Shown: positions 34,696 to 43,363 of the stretch, piece after piece
Numbering within the stretch: the stretch's first letter is position 1
How the letters are laid out: each line of letters starts with the position of its first letter
DNA from: Bacteroidota bacterium
GTDB lineage: Bacteria > Bacteroidota > Ignavibacteria > UBA10030 > UBA8401
Length of the DNA: 64,000 nucleotides
Assembly (NCBI GenBank): GCA_008933835.1
Contig: WBUG01000008.1
Coordinates: forward strand, 1-64,000
Direction: 5' to 3'
Translations under genes and position numbers: made by a program
The notes under the pieces: model-generated
What the model saw: the letters and a program-made list of their open reading frames with translations, nothing else
What the model was told of the DNA's origin: nothing
Database searches by the model: none

Positions 34696-35961
34696 CTACA
34701 GTTCTTCCCGGACCGCGTACTCCTTCTCCATCTGCCGGTCGCGCGTGATGAGCTCGCCAAGCAGTCCCATCGACACGAACTGCACCCCGACGATGATCAT
34801 GATGAGCGCGACGAGGAAGAGGGGACGGTTGCTGAGCGGTTCGCCGTTGACGAACTTCTCGTACGTGAGCCACCCGCCGACGGCCAGTCCGGCCAACGTG
34901 GAGAGGATACCCCACCCGCCGAACAGGTGCAGCGGTCGGGTGACGTAGCGCGTGGTGAAGACGACCGTCAGCAGGTCGAGGAACCCGCGCGAGTAGCGCG
35001 CCATGCCGAACTTGGTCTTGCCGAAGCGCCGCGGACGGTGATTGACCACCGTCTCGCCCACCCTGAAGCCCTGCCAGTGCGCGAGGGCCGGGATGTACCG
35101 GTGGAGCTCGCCGTAGACGTTCACGCTCTTCACGACATCCTGCCTGTACCCTTTGAGACCGCAGTTGAAGTCGTGGATCTTCACGCCGGTCACCTTCGAC
35201 GTGACGAAGTTGAAGAAGCGCGACGGAACGGTCTTGTTGAACGGGTCCTTCCGCTTCTTCTTCCATCCGGAGACCACGTCGAGCCCCCCTTTGAGCTCGC
35301 GGAGCAGATTGCCGATCTCCGCCGGATCGTCCTGCAGGTCGGCGTCCATCGTGATGACGAACTCCCCCTTCGCCTTCTGGAATCCGACCGCGAGCGCGGC
35401 GCTCTTGCCGTAGTTGCGGCGGAAGCGGACCGCCTTCACGCGGGGATTGCGGCCGCGCAGGTCGCGCAGCACCTTGAAGGAACCGTCGGTGGAGCCGTCG
35501 TCGATGAAGATGAGCTCGTAGTTGCCGTTCACGCGCGCCAGGGCGTTCTTCAGCTGCTCGTGCAGTTCGCGGAGCGATTCCTCCTCGTTCAGCAGAGGGA
35601 TGACGATGGAAACGACCGGACGGCCGCTGTGCTGCTGCCGCTCCCCCTGTTGCTGCCGCTGTTCTCCCTGATGCTGCTGGCGGGGCTGATGCTGCCGCTG
35701 CTGGTGCTGCTGCGGCTGACGCCGTTGATGCTGCTGCGGTTCGGCCGGCGTTTCCGCGGCGGCCGGTGCGGCGTCTTCCGCCTTTTCCGCGGAAGCGGTG
35801 TCGCCCTCTTCGCCCTGGGGACGCGGCTGCTGGGGATAGCGCGACTTGAAATTCCTTCTCCGGAAGGGGTTCTCGCGGCGTTGCGGCTCGTTCTGCGGTT
35901 GGGACTGTTGTTCGGGTTGAGGCTGGCCTTGCGGTTGGTCCTGCTGCTGTTCGTCTGCCAT
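34696..35961 (-). CDS. Glycosyltransferase family 2 (polyprenyl-phosphate glycosyltransferase type) with long Gln-rich N-terminus
   Basis: The 421-residue protein has a GT-A domain like dolichyl/undecaprenyl-phosphate sugar transferases: VSIVIPLLNEEESL (from about residue 116), FIDDGSTDGS, MDADLQDDP and the acceptor motif GLKGYRQDVV. Two C-terminal membrane helices follow (GGWGILSTLAGLAVGGWLTY; LVALIMIIVGVQFVSMGLLG). Unusually, residues 1-113 are a low-complexity Gln/Pro/Arg/His extension, for example QQHQRRQPQQHQQRQHQPRQ, predicted disordered. It likely charges a polyprenyl phosphate at the inner membrane for the adjacent GT4 pathway (inference). Confidence 0.9.
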   Translation of the reverse strand: MADEQQQDQPQGQPQPEQQSQPQNEPQRRENPFRRRNFKSRYPQQPRPQGEEGDTASAEKAEDAAPAAAETPAEPQQHQRRQPQQHQQRQHQPRQQHQGEQRQQQGERQQHSGRPVVSIVIPLLNEEESLRELHEQLKNALARVNGNYELIFIDDGSTDGSFKVLRDLRGRNPRVKAVRFRRNYGKSAALAVGFQKAKGEFVITMDADLQDDPAEIGNLLRELKGGLDVVSGWKKKRKDPFNKTVPSRFFNFVTSKVTGVKIHDFNCGLKGYRQDVVKSVNVYGELHRYIPALAHWQGFRVGETVVNHRPRRFGKTKFGMARYSRGFLDLLTVVFTTRYVTRPLHLFGGWGILSTLAGLAVGGWLTYEKFVNGEPLSNRPLFLVALIMIIVGVQFVSMGLLGELITRDRQMEKEYAVREEL

Positions 35962-36055
35962 ATCGCTGGAATTGGTGAATTTGCGGGGGTATTAGTCGTT
36001 TTCACGGTTCGTGTCCAATCGGTTCATCCCCGCAAAGGAAAGTCGATTGTGCCCC

Positions 36056-36084
36056 AAAGTAGCATAAATAGGGGTGAAATGCAA
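36056..36084 (-). promoter_or_regulatory. Promoter for the GT2-GT4-methyltransferase group
   Basis: On the minus strand TTGCAT (36084-36079), 17-bp spacer, TACTTTG (36061-36055). It would start transcription near 36049, about 88 nt before the GT2 start. It follows the hairpin CCGCG-TTTGAC-CGCGG that spans the stop of the upstream gene. Confidence 0.5.
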
Positions 36085-36095
36085 TGTAACCGCGG

Positions 36096-38828
36096 TCAAA
36101 CGCGGATCTGGGCGATGACGGTGTCGAGGTACTTTTCCATCCTGGCGAGGAAGACGAGGTACGCGCTCTTCCAGTCCGCCGGCGTGACGGGCTTCTTCCC
36201 GATGCAGTCGTTGAAGATCTTCTGCACGCTCTGCGCCAGTTTATGCTTCCCTTCTTCGACCACCATTTCGAGGTCGGAATGGTAATAGGCGTACATCTGC
36301 TGGATCTCGGCGGCGATGCGCGCGTCCACCTTCGCTTTGGAGGCGAGCGGATGGTCCATGCGGTGGGCGTTGGAGGTCTCGTAGATGAGGAGGTTCCACA
36401 TGTTCATCACCCCCTTGAAGTCGTTCTCGTTCTCGCACTCCGCGTCCGGCAGGATGACGGCGAACTGCTGCGTTTCGACCGAGGTCCGGTAGAGCGGGGC
36501 GGTCTCGAGGTACTGCGCCACGGTGTTCACCGAATCGCGCTTGGCGAGCACGCGGAGCGTCGCGGCGTGGATGTCGGCGCGCAGTTTCCGGTCCGCCACG
36601 GCGATGGTGCCGGTCGACGGCCGGGACGGGTCGGCGGAGGTGAGGCGGTGCTGCTCCAGCACGGCGCGGTACTCGGCGGTCTGTTTCTCCGCGGCGGTGG
36701 AGGAAGCGACGCGGCGGCGGAGCGCGGCGGGCAGGTCGTCGAACCGGCGGGCGGCGGCGGCGATGGCCGAGGCGTTCTCGGAACGGGCGGCCAGCGTGTC
36801 GAGCAGCCGGGTGACGAAGCGGTCCTTGTACCGTGTCCGGAAGTGCGAAAGGTCCGCCACCACGTACAGGTCGTCGCGCACGGTGGAGAGGAGCGTATTG
36901 AAGGTGTCGGCGACGCGCACCAAGCCGGTCTTCCGCTCGTCCAGCATGCGGAGGGTGAAGTCGAGTCCCGCCACGGTCAGGTCCAGCACCATCGCGCGCT
37001 TGACGCAGAGGCGCACCGCGCCGAGCACGGCGATCTCCACGTCCGTGAGTCCGGCGGAGCGGAGCGGCTCGCGCAGGTAGAGCGACTGTCCGCTCGGCGG
37101 CGTCACGACCACCACGTCGTGCTGCGACACGGCGCCGTGCATCAGGGCGTGCTTCACGCACTCCACCGTGCGGCGGCCGTTCGCCTCGTTGAACGGAAGG
37201 ATCTTCTTCTTCCCGATGTACTGCGCCGACACCGCGCGGTGTTCGGAGGTGTCGATGACGTGCACGCGGCCTCGCGCGTTCGCCGGCACGGCCGTGCCGT
37301 CCAGCGCGTGCGCGAGACAGGCATCGAACAGCGTGGGAAGGCGGTCCTGCAGCGTCAGCACGCTCACCGAACCGGAGGGCAGGGAGGCGGTGGTGAAGCG
37401 CCGCTCTTCGCCGGCGGCGTCCTGCAGGTAATGGAAGTAGCTCTTCTGCAGCCAGGCGCGCGGACCGGAGGTCTGGGCGGCGGACTGCGGCGGCTGCTCG
37501 GTGATGTCCGCCAGCACGCAGCACCGTTCGCGCGCCAGCGAGGCGACGTAGAAGAACTCGGCGAGATTGAGCGCGTGCGCGTCGTCGATGCAGACGGCGT
37601 CGAAGCCCTGCAGCAGCGACGGATCGAGCTGCAGCGCCTGGGTCAGCGTCGTCGCCACGCAGCGCCGTTCGGCGATGACGGCGGCCGCGGCGGCGGGTCC
37701 GGCGAATCCGGCGGAGAGGGAGGCGAGAGGCTCGAGCGTCCTGCGTTCCTTGAGCGGAACGAGCAGGGCGGTCTCCTTCCGGAACTGCTCCTTCGTCAGC
37801 GACGCCACCTGCTGCCGCAGACGCTCCACCAAGGCGGTCTTGTGCTGCACCGCCCCCTGCGCGTCGTCCAGCATCGTCTTATGGTTCCGCAGTTTCACCC
37901 GCTCCATCATGCTCATGGACTGCAGGCGGTTCAGCTCCTGCTTCGCCCGGTCCGTCTCGGCGGACGCTTCTTCGATCTGCCGCTGTTTCTCGCGTACGCG
38001 TGTGTCGAGATCGGCGATGCGGCGGTACTCCTCTTCGGCGAAGATGGCGGTGAAGAGACGGCGGAGCCCTTCGGCGTGCGCCGGGTCCACGGCGCTGTCC
38101 GCGCCGATGTGCGGCACCGGCAGTTCGGGCTGCAGGTCGAGTCCCGCGTCGATGATGGCGATGGATTCTTCCGCCACGGCGGGGTTGAGGGAGGCCGCCT
38201 CGTGCATGCAGCCGTGCAGTCCGTGCGACGAGGAGGCGAGGTAGAGCACCCGCTTCCCTTCGCGGATCATGTTGAAGAGGAAGGCGGCCGCCACGCCGGT
38301 CTTGCCGTGGTACCGTTCGCCGATGACGAACGAGATGCGGCGTCCGAGCGATTCCTTGAGCGCGGCGAGCTGCGAGGGACTGAAGGTGGAGGGAAACAGC
38401 GGCTCGCGACCCGGCGCGGGAAGGGCGTTCTGCGGGAAGAGACGGTCCGCCAGCTGCTGCTCCAGCGGATGTGGAACGGCGGCGGTCCAGCGGTCAAGCA
38501 GCCGCGTCACGGTCTCCGCAGGGTCCCACTCGCAGTGCAGTTCCGGGATGCGTTCGCCCATCATCGCCGGCGCGGCGAGGAACGCGAACTGGCTCTGCAC
38601 GTCCGCCACCACCGCCGGGAAGGCGAAGCGGAGCTCGGTGCCGACGCTGCAGCGGACCATCGTCCCCGGCGCGAGGACGAAGTTGTCCGGCACCTCGAAG
38701 CGGTAGCAGGTCCGTCCGGTACGGACGGGCATGCGGAGCCCGTTGATGAGCAGCGCGGTGCGCGGCAGGGCGGCGAGGGCGTTCCGCTCCTCGGTGAGCG
38801 CCGCGATGATGTCCCCGGAATGATGCAC
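36096..38828 (-). CDS. Degenerate SF1 (Upf1/Dna2-like) helicase-related protein
   Basis: A 910-residue protein with the order of an SF1B helicase but eroded motifs. Seen are a Q-motif-like FSPSQLAAL (149-157), Walker A GERYHGKT (170-177) and a coiled-coil insertion (about 265-345), as in the Upf1 stalk. Motif Ic-like VATTLTQAL (391-399), Walker-B-like DDAH (415-418) in place of DEAx, and ADITEQPP (440-447) in place of GDxxQLPP follow. The normal arginine-rich motif VI is not recognisable. Residues 1-140 may form a beta-barrel domain. Start: GTG at 38828, 8 nt after GGGGAG; an earlier ATG would overlap the promoter at 38860-38888. Function is unknown. Confidence 0.75.
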   Translation of the reverse strand: MHHSGDIIAALTEERNALAALPRTALLINGLRMPVRTGRTCYRFEVPDNFVLAPGTMVRCSVGTELRFAFPAVVADVQSQFAFLAAPAMMGERIPELHCEWDPAETVTRLLDRWTAAVPHPLEQQLADRLFPQNALPAPGREPLFPSTFSPSQLAALKESLGRRISFVIGERYHGKTGVAAAFLFNMIREGKRVLYLASSSHGLHGCMHEAASLNPAVAEESIAIIDAGLDLQPELPVPHIGADSAVDPAHAEGLRRLFTAIFAEEEYRRIADLDTRVREKQRQIEEASAETDRAKQELNRLQSMSMMERVKLRNHKTMLDDAQGAVQHKTALVERLRQQVASLTKEQFRKETALLVPLKERRTLEPLASLSAGFAGPAAAAAVIAERRCVATTLTQALQLDPSLLQGFDAVCIDDAHALNLAEFFYVASLARERCCVLADITEQPPQSAAQTSGPRAWLQKSYFHYLQDAAGEERRFTTASLPSGSVSVLTLQDRLPTLFDACLAHALDGTAVPANARGRVHVIDTSEHRAVSAQYIGKKKILPFNEANGRRTVECVKHALMHGAVSQHDVVVVTPPSGQSLYLREPLRSAGLTDVEIAVLGAVRLCVKRAMVLDLTVAGLDFTLRMLDERKTGLVRVADTFNTLLSTVRDDLYVVADLSHFRTRYKDRFVTRLLDTLAARSENASAIAAAARRFDDLPAALRRRVASSTAAEKQTAEYRAVLEQHRLTSADPSRPSTGTIAVADRKLRADIHAATLRVLAKRDSVNTVAQYLETAPLYRTSVETQQFAVILPDAECENENDFKGVMNMWNLLIYETSNAHRMDHPLASKAKVDARIAAEIQQMYAYYHSDLEMVVEEGKHKLAQSVQKIFNDCIGKKPVTPADWKSAYLVFLARMEKYLDTVIAQIRV

Positions 38829-38859
38829 GATTGGTCTCCCCGTTGGCGTGTGCGTTGAC

Positions 38860-38888
38860 AGAGTACCGAAAACGGCATGGAAAGTCAA
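38860..38888 (-). promoter_or_regulatory. Promoter for the helicase-like gene
   Basis: On the minus strand TTGACT (38888-38883), 17-bp spacer, TACTCTG (38865-38859). A start near 38853 leaves about 25 nt before the GTG. This placement argues against the longer reading from 38903. Confidence 0.6.
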
Positions 38889-38979
38889 TCTTTCCCGTTT
38901 CATCTTCCATTAAAAAACTCTACATTTTATGATTGATTTCACGCATCCGAACGACACCGAACGCACCGGGGACCGCATC

Positions 38980-40656
38980 ATGCACAATCAGCGCAGCGCC
39001 ATCATCACGCAGGGGACCAACCGTACGCCCAACCGCTCGATGCTCCGGGCGGTCGGCTTCACGGACGACGACTTCTCCAAGCCCATCGTGGGGGTGGCGA
39101 ACGGCTTCTCCACCATCACTCCCTGCAACCTCGGCCTGAACACGCTCACCGCGGCCGCCGAGGCGGGCATCCGGGAGGCGGGGGGAATGCCGCAATCCTT
39201 CGGCACCATCACCGCCAGCGACGGCATCGCCATGGGGACGGAGGGGATGAAGTTCTCGCTCGTGTCGCGGGAGGTCATCGCCGATTCCATCGAGACCGCC
39301 TGCAACGCGCAGTGCATGGACGGCGTCATCGCGGTGGGGGGATGCGACAAGAACATGCCCGGCGGGATGATCGCGATGGCGCGCATGAACATCCCCGCGG
39401 TGTACGTGTACGGCGGCACCATCAAGCCGGGGAAGCACCCGAAGGACGGCCGGGACCTGAACATCGTCAGCGCGTTCGAAGCGGTGGGACAGTACAGCGC
39501 GGGGACCATCACGGCGGACGAACTGAAGGACGTGGAGTGCTTCTCCTGCCCCGGCGCCGGTTCCTGCGGCGGCATGTACACCGCGAACACGATGTCCTCC
39601 GCGTTCGAAGCGATGGGGATGAGCCTGATGCGCTCGTCCACCATGGCGGCCGAAGATGCCGAGAAGGAGGAGAGCGCGCGCGAATCGGGCCGCGTGCTGA
39701 TGAACGCCGTGAAGAAGGGGATCCGCCCGCTCGACATCATCACGCGCCGCTCCATCGAGAACGCCGTCACCGTCGTCAACGCGATCGGCGGTTCCACGAA
39801 CGCGGTGCTGCACTTCCTGGCCATCGCCCATGCGGCGAACGTCCCCTTCACCATCGACGACTTCGAGACCATCCGTCGCCGCGTGCCGGTGCTCTGCGAC
39901 CTGAAGCCGAGCGGGAAATTCCTGGTGGTGGACTTTCACAAGGCCGGCGGCGTACCGCAGGTGATGAAGATGCTGCTCGAGAACGGACTGCTCCACGGTG
40001 ACTGCCTCACCGTCACGGGACGGACCATCGCCGAACTCCTGAAGGACGTTCCCGCGCAGCCGCGCACGGACCAATCGGTCATCCATCCCTTCTCCCGGCC
40101 GCTCTATAAAGAGGGACATCTCGTCATCCTCAAGGGGAACCTGGCCTCCGAGGGTGCCGTCGCCAAAGTGACCGGCGTGAAGCATCCGGCCATCACCGGA
40201 CCGGCGCGCGTGTTCGACTCGGAGGAGCTCGCGATGGAAGCGATCACCGGGGGACGCATCGCGGCGGGGGATGTGCTCGTCATCCGCTACGAAGGACCGA
40301 AAGGGGGGCCCGGCATGCGCGAGATGCTCGCGCCGACCTCCGCCATCATCGGCCGCGGACTGGGGGACACGGTGGGGCTCATCACGGACGGACGTTTCTC
40401 CGGCGGCACGTACGGCATGGTGGTGGGCCACGTCGCGCCTGAAGCGGCCGTCGGAGGGAACATCGCGCTCGTGCAGGAAGGGGATTCCATCACCATCGAC
40501 TCCACGAAGAACCTGCTCACGCTGAACGTGAACGATGCGGAGCTCGCGAAGCGCCGAGCCGCCTGGACCCCGCGTCCGGCGCGCTACACCCGCGGCGTGA
40601 TGGCGAAGTACGCGAAGCTCGTCTCGACCAGCTCGCTCGGCGCGGTGACCGATTGA
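38980..40656 (+). CDS. ilvD: Dihydroxy-acid dehydratase
   Basis: IlvD dehydrates dihydroxyisovalerate or dihydroxymethylvalerate to the 2-oxo acid using an iron-sulfur cluster. The 558-residue reading from 38980 matches the usual length and starts [20 protein letters not shown]. Cluster cysteines are in [15 protein letters not shown] and [17 protein letters not shown]-terminal [19 protein letters not shown] is present. An upstream ATG at 38929 would add 17 unconserved residues and lies too near the -10-like TACATT (38921). It stands alone, 27 kb from the ilvBNC operon, and is closed by its own terminator. Confidence 0.95.
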   Translation: MHNQRSAIITQGTNRTPNRSMLRAVGFTDDDFSKPIVGVANGFSTITPCNLGLNTLTAAAEAGIREAGGMPQSFGTITASDGIAMGTEGMKFSLVSREVIADSIETACNAQCMDGVIAVGGCDKNMPGGMIAMARMNIPAVYVYGGTIKPGKHPKDGRDLNIVSAFEAVGQYSAGTITADELKDVECFSCPGAGSCGGMYTANTMSSAFEAMGMSLMRSSTMAAEDAEKEESARESGRVLMNAVKKGIRPLDIITRRSIENAVTVVNAIGGSTNAVLHFLAIAHAANVPFTIDDFETIRRRVPVLCDLKPSGKFLVVDFHKAGGVPQVMKMLLENGLLHGDCLTVTGRTIAELLKDVPAQPRTDQSVIHPFSRPLYKEGHLVILKGNLASEGAVAKVTGVKHPAITGPARVFDSEELAMEAITGGRIAAGDVLVIRYEGPKGGPGMREMLAPTSAIIGRGLGDTVGLITDGRFSGGTYGMVVGHVAPEAAVGGNIALVQEGDSITIDSTKNLLTLNVNDAELAKRRAAWTPRPARYTRGVMAKYAKLVSTSSLGAVTD

Positions 40657-40701
40657 ACCGCCTCCGGCGTTTGGTATCTTCCCGCAGGATTCGTATTTTA
40701 G

Positions 40702-40727
40702 AAAAGGCACCCGCACGGGTGCTTTTT
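40702..40727 (+). terminator. Intrinsic terminator after ilvD
   Basis: GCACCC (40707-40712)/GGGTGC (40717-40722) preceded by AAAAG and followed by TTTTT (40723-40727). It lies 14 nt upstream of the serine-hydrolase ATG. Confidence 0.85.
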
Positions 40728-40741
40728 CGTGTCGGTCCGTC

Positions 40742-41839
40742 ATGAACCTCATCGTCGTCATACCGCTCATCGCCGCCGGTCTGCTCTCCGCCGGCACCGG
40801 TCCCGCCCCGTCGCCGGAGCCCCGGTCCGTCGTCATCGCCCAGAAGTTCGATTCGCTCTTCACCTCCCTCTCCCAGAAGCGCGGATTCAACGGCGCGGTG
40901 CTCGTGGGCATCCACGGCACGGCGGTGTACAAGCATGCGTTCGGCTACTCGGACCTGCGCGCCAAGAAGCCGCTCGACGTCCGGTCGGTCTTCCAGATCG
41001 CCTCGGTCTCCAAGCAGTTCACCGCCGTGGCGGTGATGATGCTGAAGGAGCAGGGATTGCTGCGGTACGACGACCCCGTCTCGGCGTACATCCCCGGATT
41101 CCCCTACGCCGGCGTCACCGTGCGCCAGCTGCTCGCACACCGTTCCGGCCTGCCGAACTATATGTACTTCGCCGGGAAGTACTGGAAGGAGAAACGGAAG
41201 GCACTCACGAACGGGGACGTCATCGCGATGCTGGTGAAGCACAAGCCGCGGCCCGAGTTCCTGCCGGACCGGCGCTACAAGTACAGCAACACCGGCTACG
41301 TGGTGCTCGCGCACATCGTAGAGCGGCTCTCCGGGCTGCCGTTCGACGAGTACATGGAACGGACGGTGTTCGCTCCGCTCGGCATGACGAGCACGTTCGT
41401 CTACAACCCCTCGAACCGCAAGACGGTGGAGTATGAGACGAGCGGCCACAGCCGAAACCGGCGGAAGGTGTACACCGACTTCCTGGACGGCGTATCGGGG
41501 GACAAGGGGATCTATTCGACGGTGGAGGACCTCTTCGCGTGGGACCAGGCGCTGTATACGGAGCGGCTGGTGCAGCAGGAGACGCTCGACGAGGCGTTCA
41601 CCCCGTCGAGCTACGACATGAAGCGGGACAACAACTACGGATACGGCTGGCGCATCGACACGCTCGACGACGGCAGCAAGGTGGTCTACCACGGCGGATG
41701 GTGGCGCGGATACAACAGCCTCTTCCTCCGGCGGCTGGACGACCACACCACCATCATCATCCTCTGCAACAAGGTGAACTGGAGCTGGGGGGAGAAGGAG
41801 GACCTCATCGGTCTCATCGACTCCGCCGACGCTCCCTGA
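40742..41839 (+). CDS. Serine hydrolase, beta-lactamase/class C penicillin-binding-protein family
   Basis: A 365-residue protein with a signal-like N-terminus (MNLIVVIPLIAAGLLSAG). The catalytic motifs of the class C family are present: Ser88-x-x-Lys91 in ASVSKQF, Tyr181-Ser-Asn183 in YKYSNTGY, and HGG in VVYHGGWWRG near the C-terminus. Members include esterases, D-amino-acid peptidases and beta-lactamases; the substrate is unknown. GTPDGS-type loops are absent, so beta-lactamase activity should not be assumed. Confidence 0.9.
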   Translation: MNLIVVIPLIAAGLLSAGTGPAPSPEPRSVVIAQKFDSLFTSLSQKRGFNGAVLVGIHGTAVYKHAFGYSDLRAKKPLDVRSVFQIASVSKQFTAVAVMMLKEQGLLRYDDPVSAYIPGFPYAGVTVRQLLAHRSGLPNYMYFAGKYWKEKRKALTNGDVIAMLVKHKPRPEFLPDRRYKYSNTGYVVLAHIVERLSGLPFDEYMERTVFAPLGMTSTFVYNPSNRKTVEYETSGHSRNRRKVYTDFLDGVSGDKGIYSTVEDLFAWDQALYTERLVQQETLDEAFTPSSYDMKRDNNYGYGWRIDTLDDGSKVVYHGGWWRGYNSLFLRRLDDHTTIIILCNKVNWSWGEKEDLIGLIDSADAP

Positions 41840-41848
41840 ACACCGGCC

Positions 41849-43156
41849 TCACTTCCTCCGCGTACTCTTCTTCACCAGCACCATTCCCGCGACGCCGGCG
41901 ACGGTCGACGCCGCCAGGATGGCGATCTTCGCGACGTCCATGGTCGCCGGGTCCGTGAACGCGAGCCCCGCGATGAACAGCGCCATCGTGAAGCCGATGG
42001 CGCACAGCCAGGTGAGCGCGTAGATCATCGGCCAGGAGACCCCCGACGGCAGCACGGCGACGCCCGTCCGCACCGCCAGCCACGTGATGCCGAAGATGCC
42101 CGCCTGCTTTCCGATGATGAGGCCGAGCCCCACGCCGAGCGCCACCGGCGAAATGAGGGAGGCGGCGATGTCCCCCTGCAGCGCCACTCCCGCATTGGCG
42201 AGGGCGAACACCGGCATGATGAGGAACGCCACGTACGGCTGCAGCGCATGCTCCATGCGGTGCAGCGGTGACTGCGCGTCCTCCGTCACCGCTGCCACGT
42301 GGTGGATGAGCTCGTTCTCCGCCGCGGACGCATCGTCGTTCTCCAGCCGCTCCACCGCGTGCTTCGTCTCGCGGAGGAAGTCCGACTTGTCGATGCGGGA
42401 ACGGACCGGGATCATCATCGCCAGCAGCACGCCGGCCACGGTGGCGTGCACGCCCGACTTCAGGAAGCAGAACCAGAGCGCGAGACCGAGCAACAGGTAC
42501 ACCGCCGTGGAGCGGACGTTCATCCGGTTGGCGATGAAGAGCAGCACCAGGACCCCCGCGCCGGCCGCGAGCATCGCCAGGGAGAGTTCGGACGTGTAGA
42601 AGAGGGCGATGACCAACACCGCGCCCATGTCGTCGACGATGGCGAGCGCGGCGAGGAAGACCTTCAGCGCCGGCGGAACGCGGTCGCCCGCCAGCGCCAG
42701 CACGCCGAGCGCGAACGCGATGTCCGTCGCCATCGGAATGCCCCAGCCGTGCGCGGCAGGGGTGCCGGCGTTGAAGATGAGGTAGACGAGCGCGGGACCC
42801 GCCATCCCTCCGACGGCGGCGAGGATGGGAAGCAGCGCCTTCTTGAACGACGCCAGCTCTCCCACCGCGATCTCGCGCTTGATCTCCAGTCCCACCATGA
42901 AGAAGAAGATGACCATCAGCCCGTCGTTGATCCAGTGGTGGAGCGTCTTGGAGAGCGAGAACCCTCCGAACGCGAACGTGACGTTCGTCTCCCACAGCGC
43001 GAAGTACGACGCGGCGGCGCCGGAGTTCGCCCAGACGAGCGCCGTGACGGTCACCGCCAGCAGGATGACCCCGCCGGCCGTACTGCTGGTGATGAAGTCG
43101 CGGAAGGAGCGCGAGAGGACGGAGATGGTGCGGGAGCGGGGTACGTGTTGTTTCAT
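41849..43156 (-). CDS. nhaA: Na+/H+ antiporter NhaA
   Basis: A 435-residue inner-membrane antiporter that exports sodium in exchange for protons. Twelve hydrophobic segments are visible. The ion-binding aspartate pair lies in ALAIVDDMGAVLVIAL; other signatures are MVIFFFMVGLEIKRE and MATDIAFALGVLAL. It is longer than E. coli NhaA (388) because of a soluble loop (about residues 250-300, rich in Asp/Glu) before the last third, a common variation. Transcribed divergently from the duplicated membrane protein at 43364. Confidence 0.95.
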   Translation of the reverse strand: MKQHVPRSRTISVLSRSFRDFITSSTAGGVILLAVTVTALVWANSGAAASYFALWETNVTFAFGGFSLSKTLHHWINDGLMVIFFFMVGLEIKREIAVGELASFKKALLPILAAVGGMAGPALVYLIFNAGTPAAHGWGIPMATDIAFALGVLALAGDRVPPALKVFLAALAIVDDMGAVLVIALFYTSELSLAMLAAGAGVLVLLFIANRMNVRSTAVYLLLGLALWFCFLKSGVHATVAGVLLAMMIPVRSRIDKSDFLRETKHAVERLENDDASAAENELIHHVAAVTEDAQSPLHRMEHALQPYVAFLIMPVFALANAGVALQGDIAASLISPVALGVGLGLIIGKQAGIFGITWLAVRTGVAVLPSGVSWPMIYALTWLCAIGFTMALFIAGLAFTDPATMDVAKIAILAASTVAGVAGMVLVKKSTRRK

Positions 43157-43283
43157 GGTGCGGTCGAATTCTGTGGAACGGTTCGTTACGAGAACATCCG
43201 GAGCGGCCGGACGGTTCTCCTTTCAATCTATGACAAAAACGAAAAGATACAAGAAAGATAATGGGGCGGGACCGCTGTTTGTC

Positions 43284-43313
43284 TTGACTTTCGTGCGGAA
43301 ATTCGGCAAATTT
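43284..43313 (+). promoter_or_regulatory. Possible promoter for the duplicated membrane protein
   Basis: TTGACT (43284-43289), 17-bp spacer, then CAAATTTTC, a weak version of the TAnnTTTG element. The gene start lies about 50 nt downstream with the strong ribosome site TAAGGAG. The remainder of 43157-43363 is divergent spacer with nhaA. Confidence 0.4.
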
Positions 43314-43363
43314 TCGCTGTTTCGTACATCCCCACACCTCACCACGTTCGTAAGGAGCTCTGC

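Noticed and set aside
33439-36285. Plus-strand open frame of 948 codons opposite the methyltransferase, GT4 and GT2 genes
   Set aside because: Antisense shadow of three real genes. Its leucine-rich hydrophobic part is only the complement of the Gln-rich (CAG) coding stretch of GT2.
36243-38858. Plus-strand open frame of 871 codons opposite the helicase-like gene
   Set aside because: Arg/His/Gly-rich shadow. The minus strand has the P-loop, promoter and ribosome site.
40683-40700. Promoter (TATTTTAG) for the serine hydrolase just before the ilvD terminator
   Set aside because: A transcript starting there would run straight into the strong hairpin at 40707-40727, and no matching -35 is evident.
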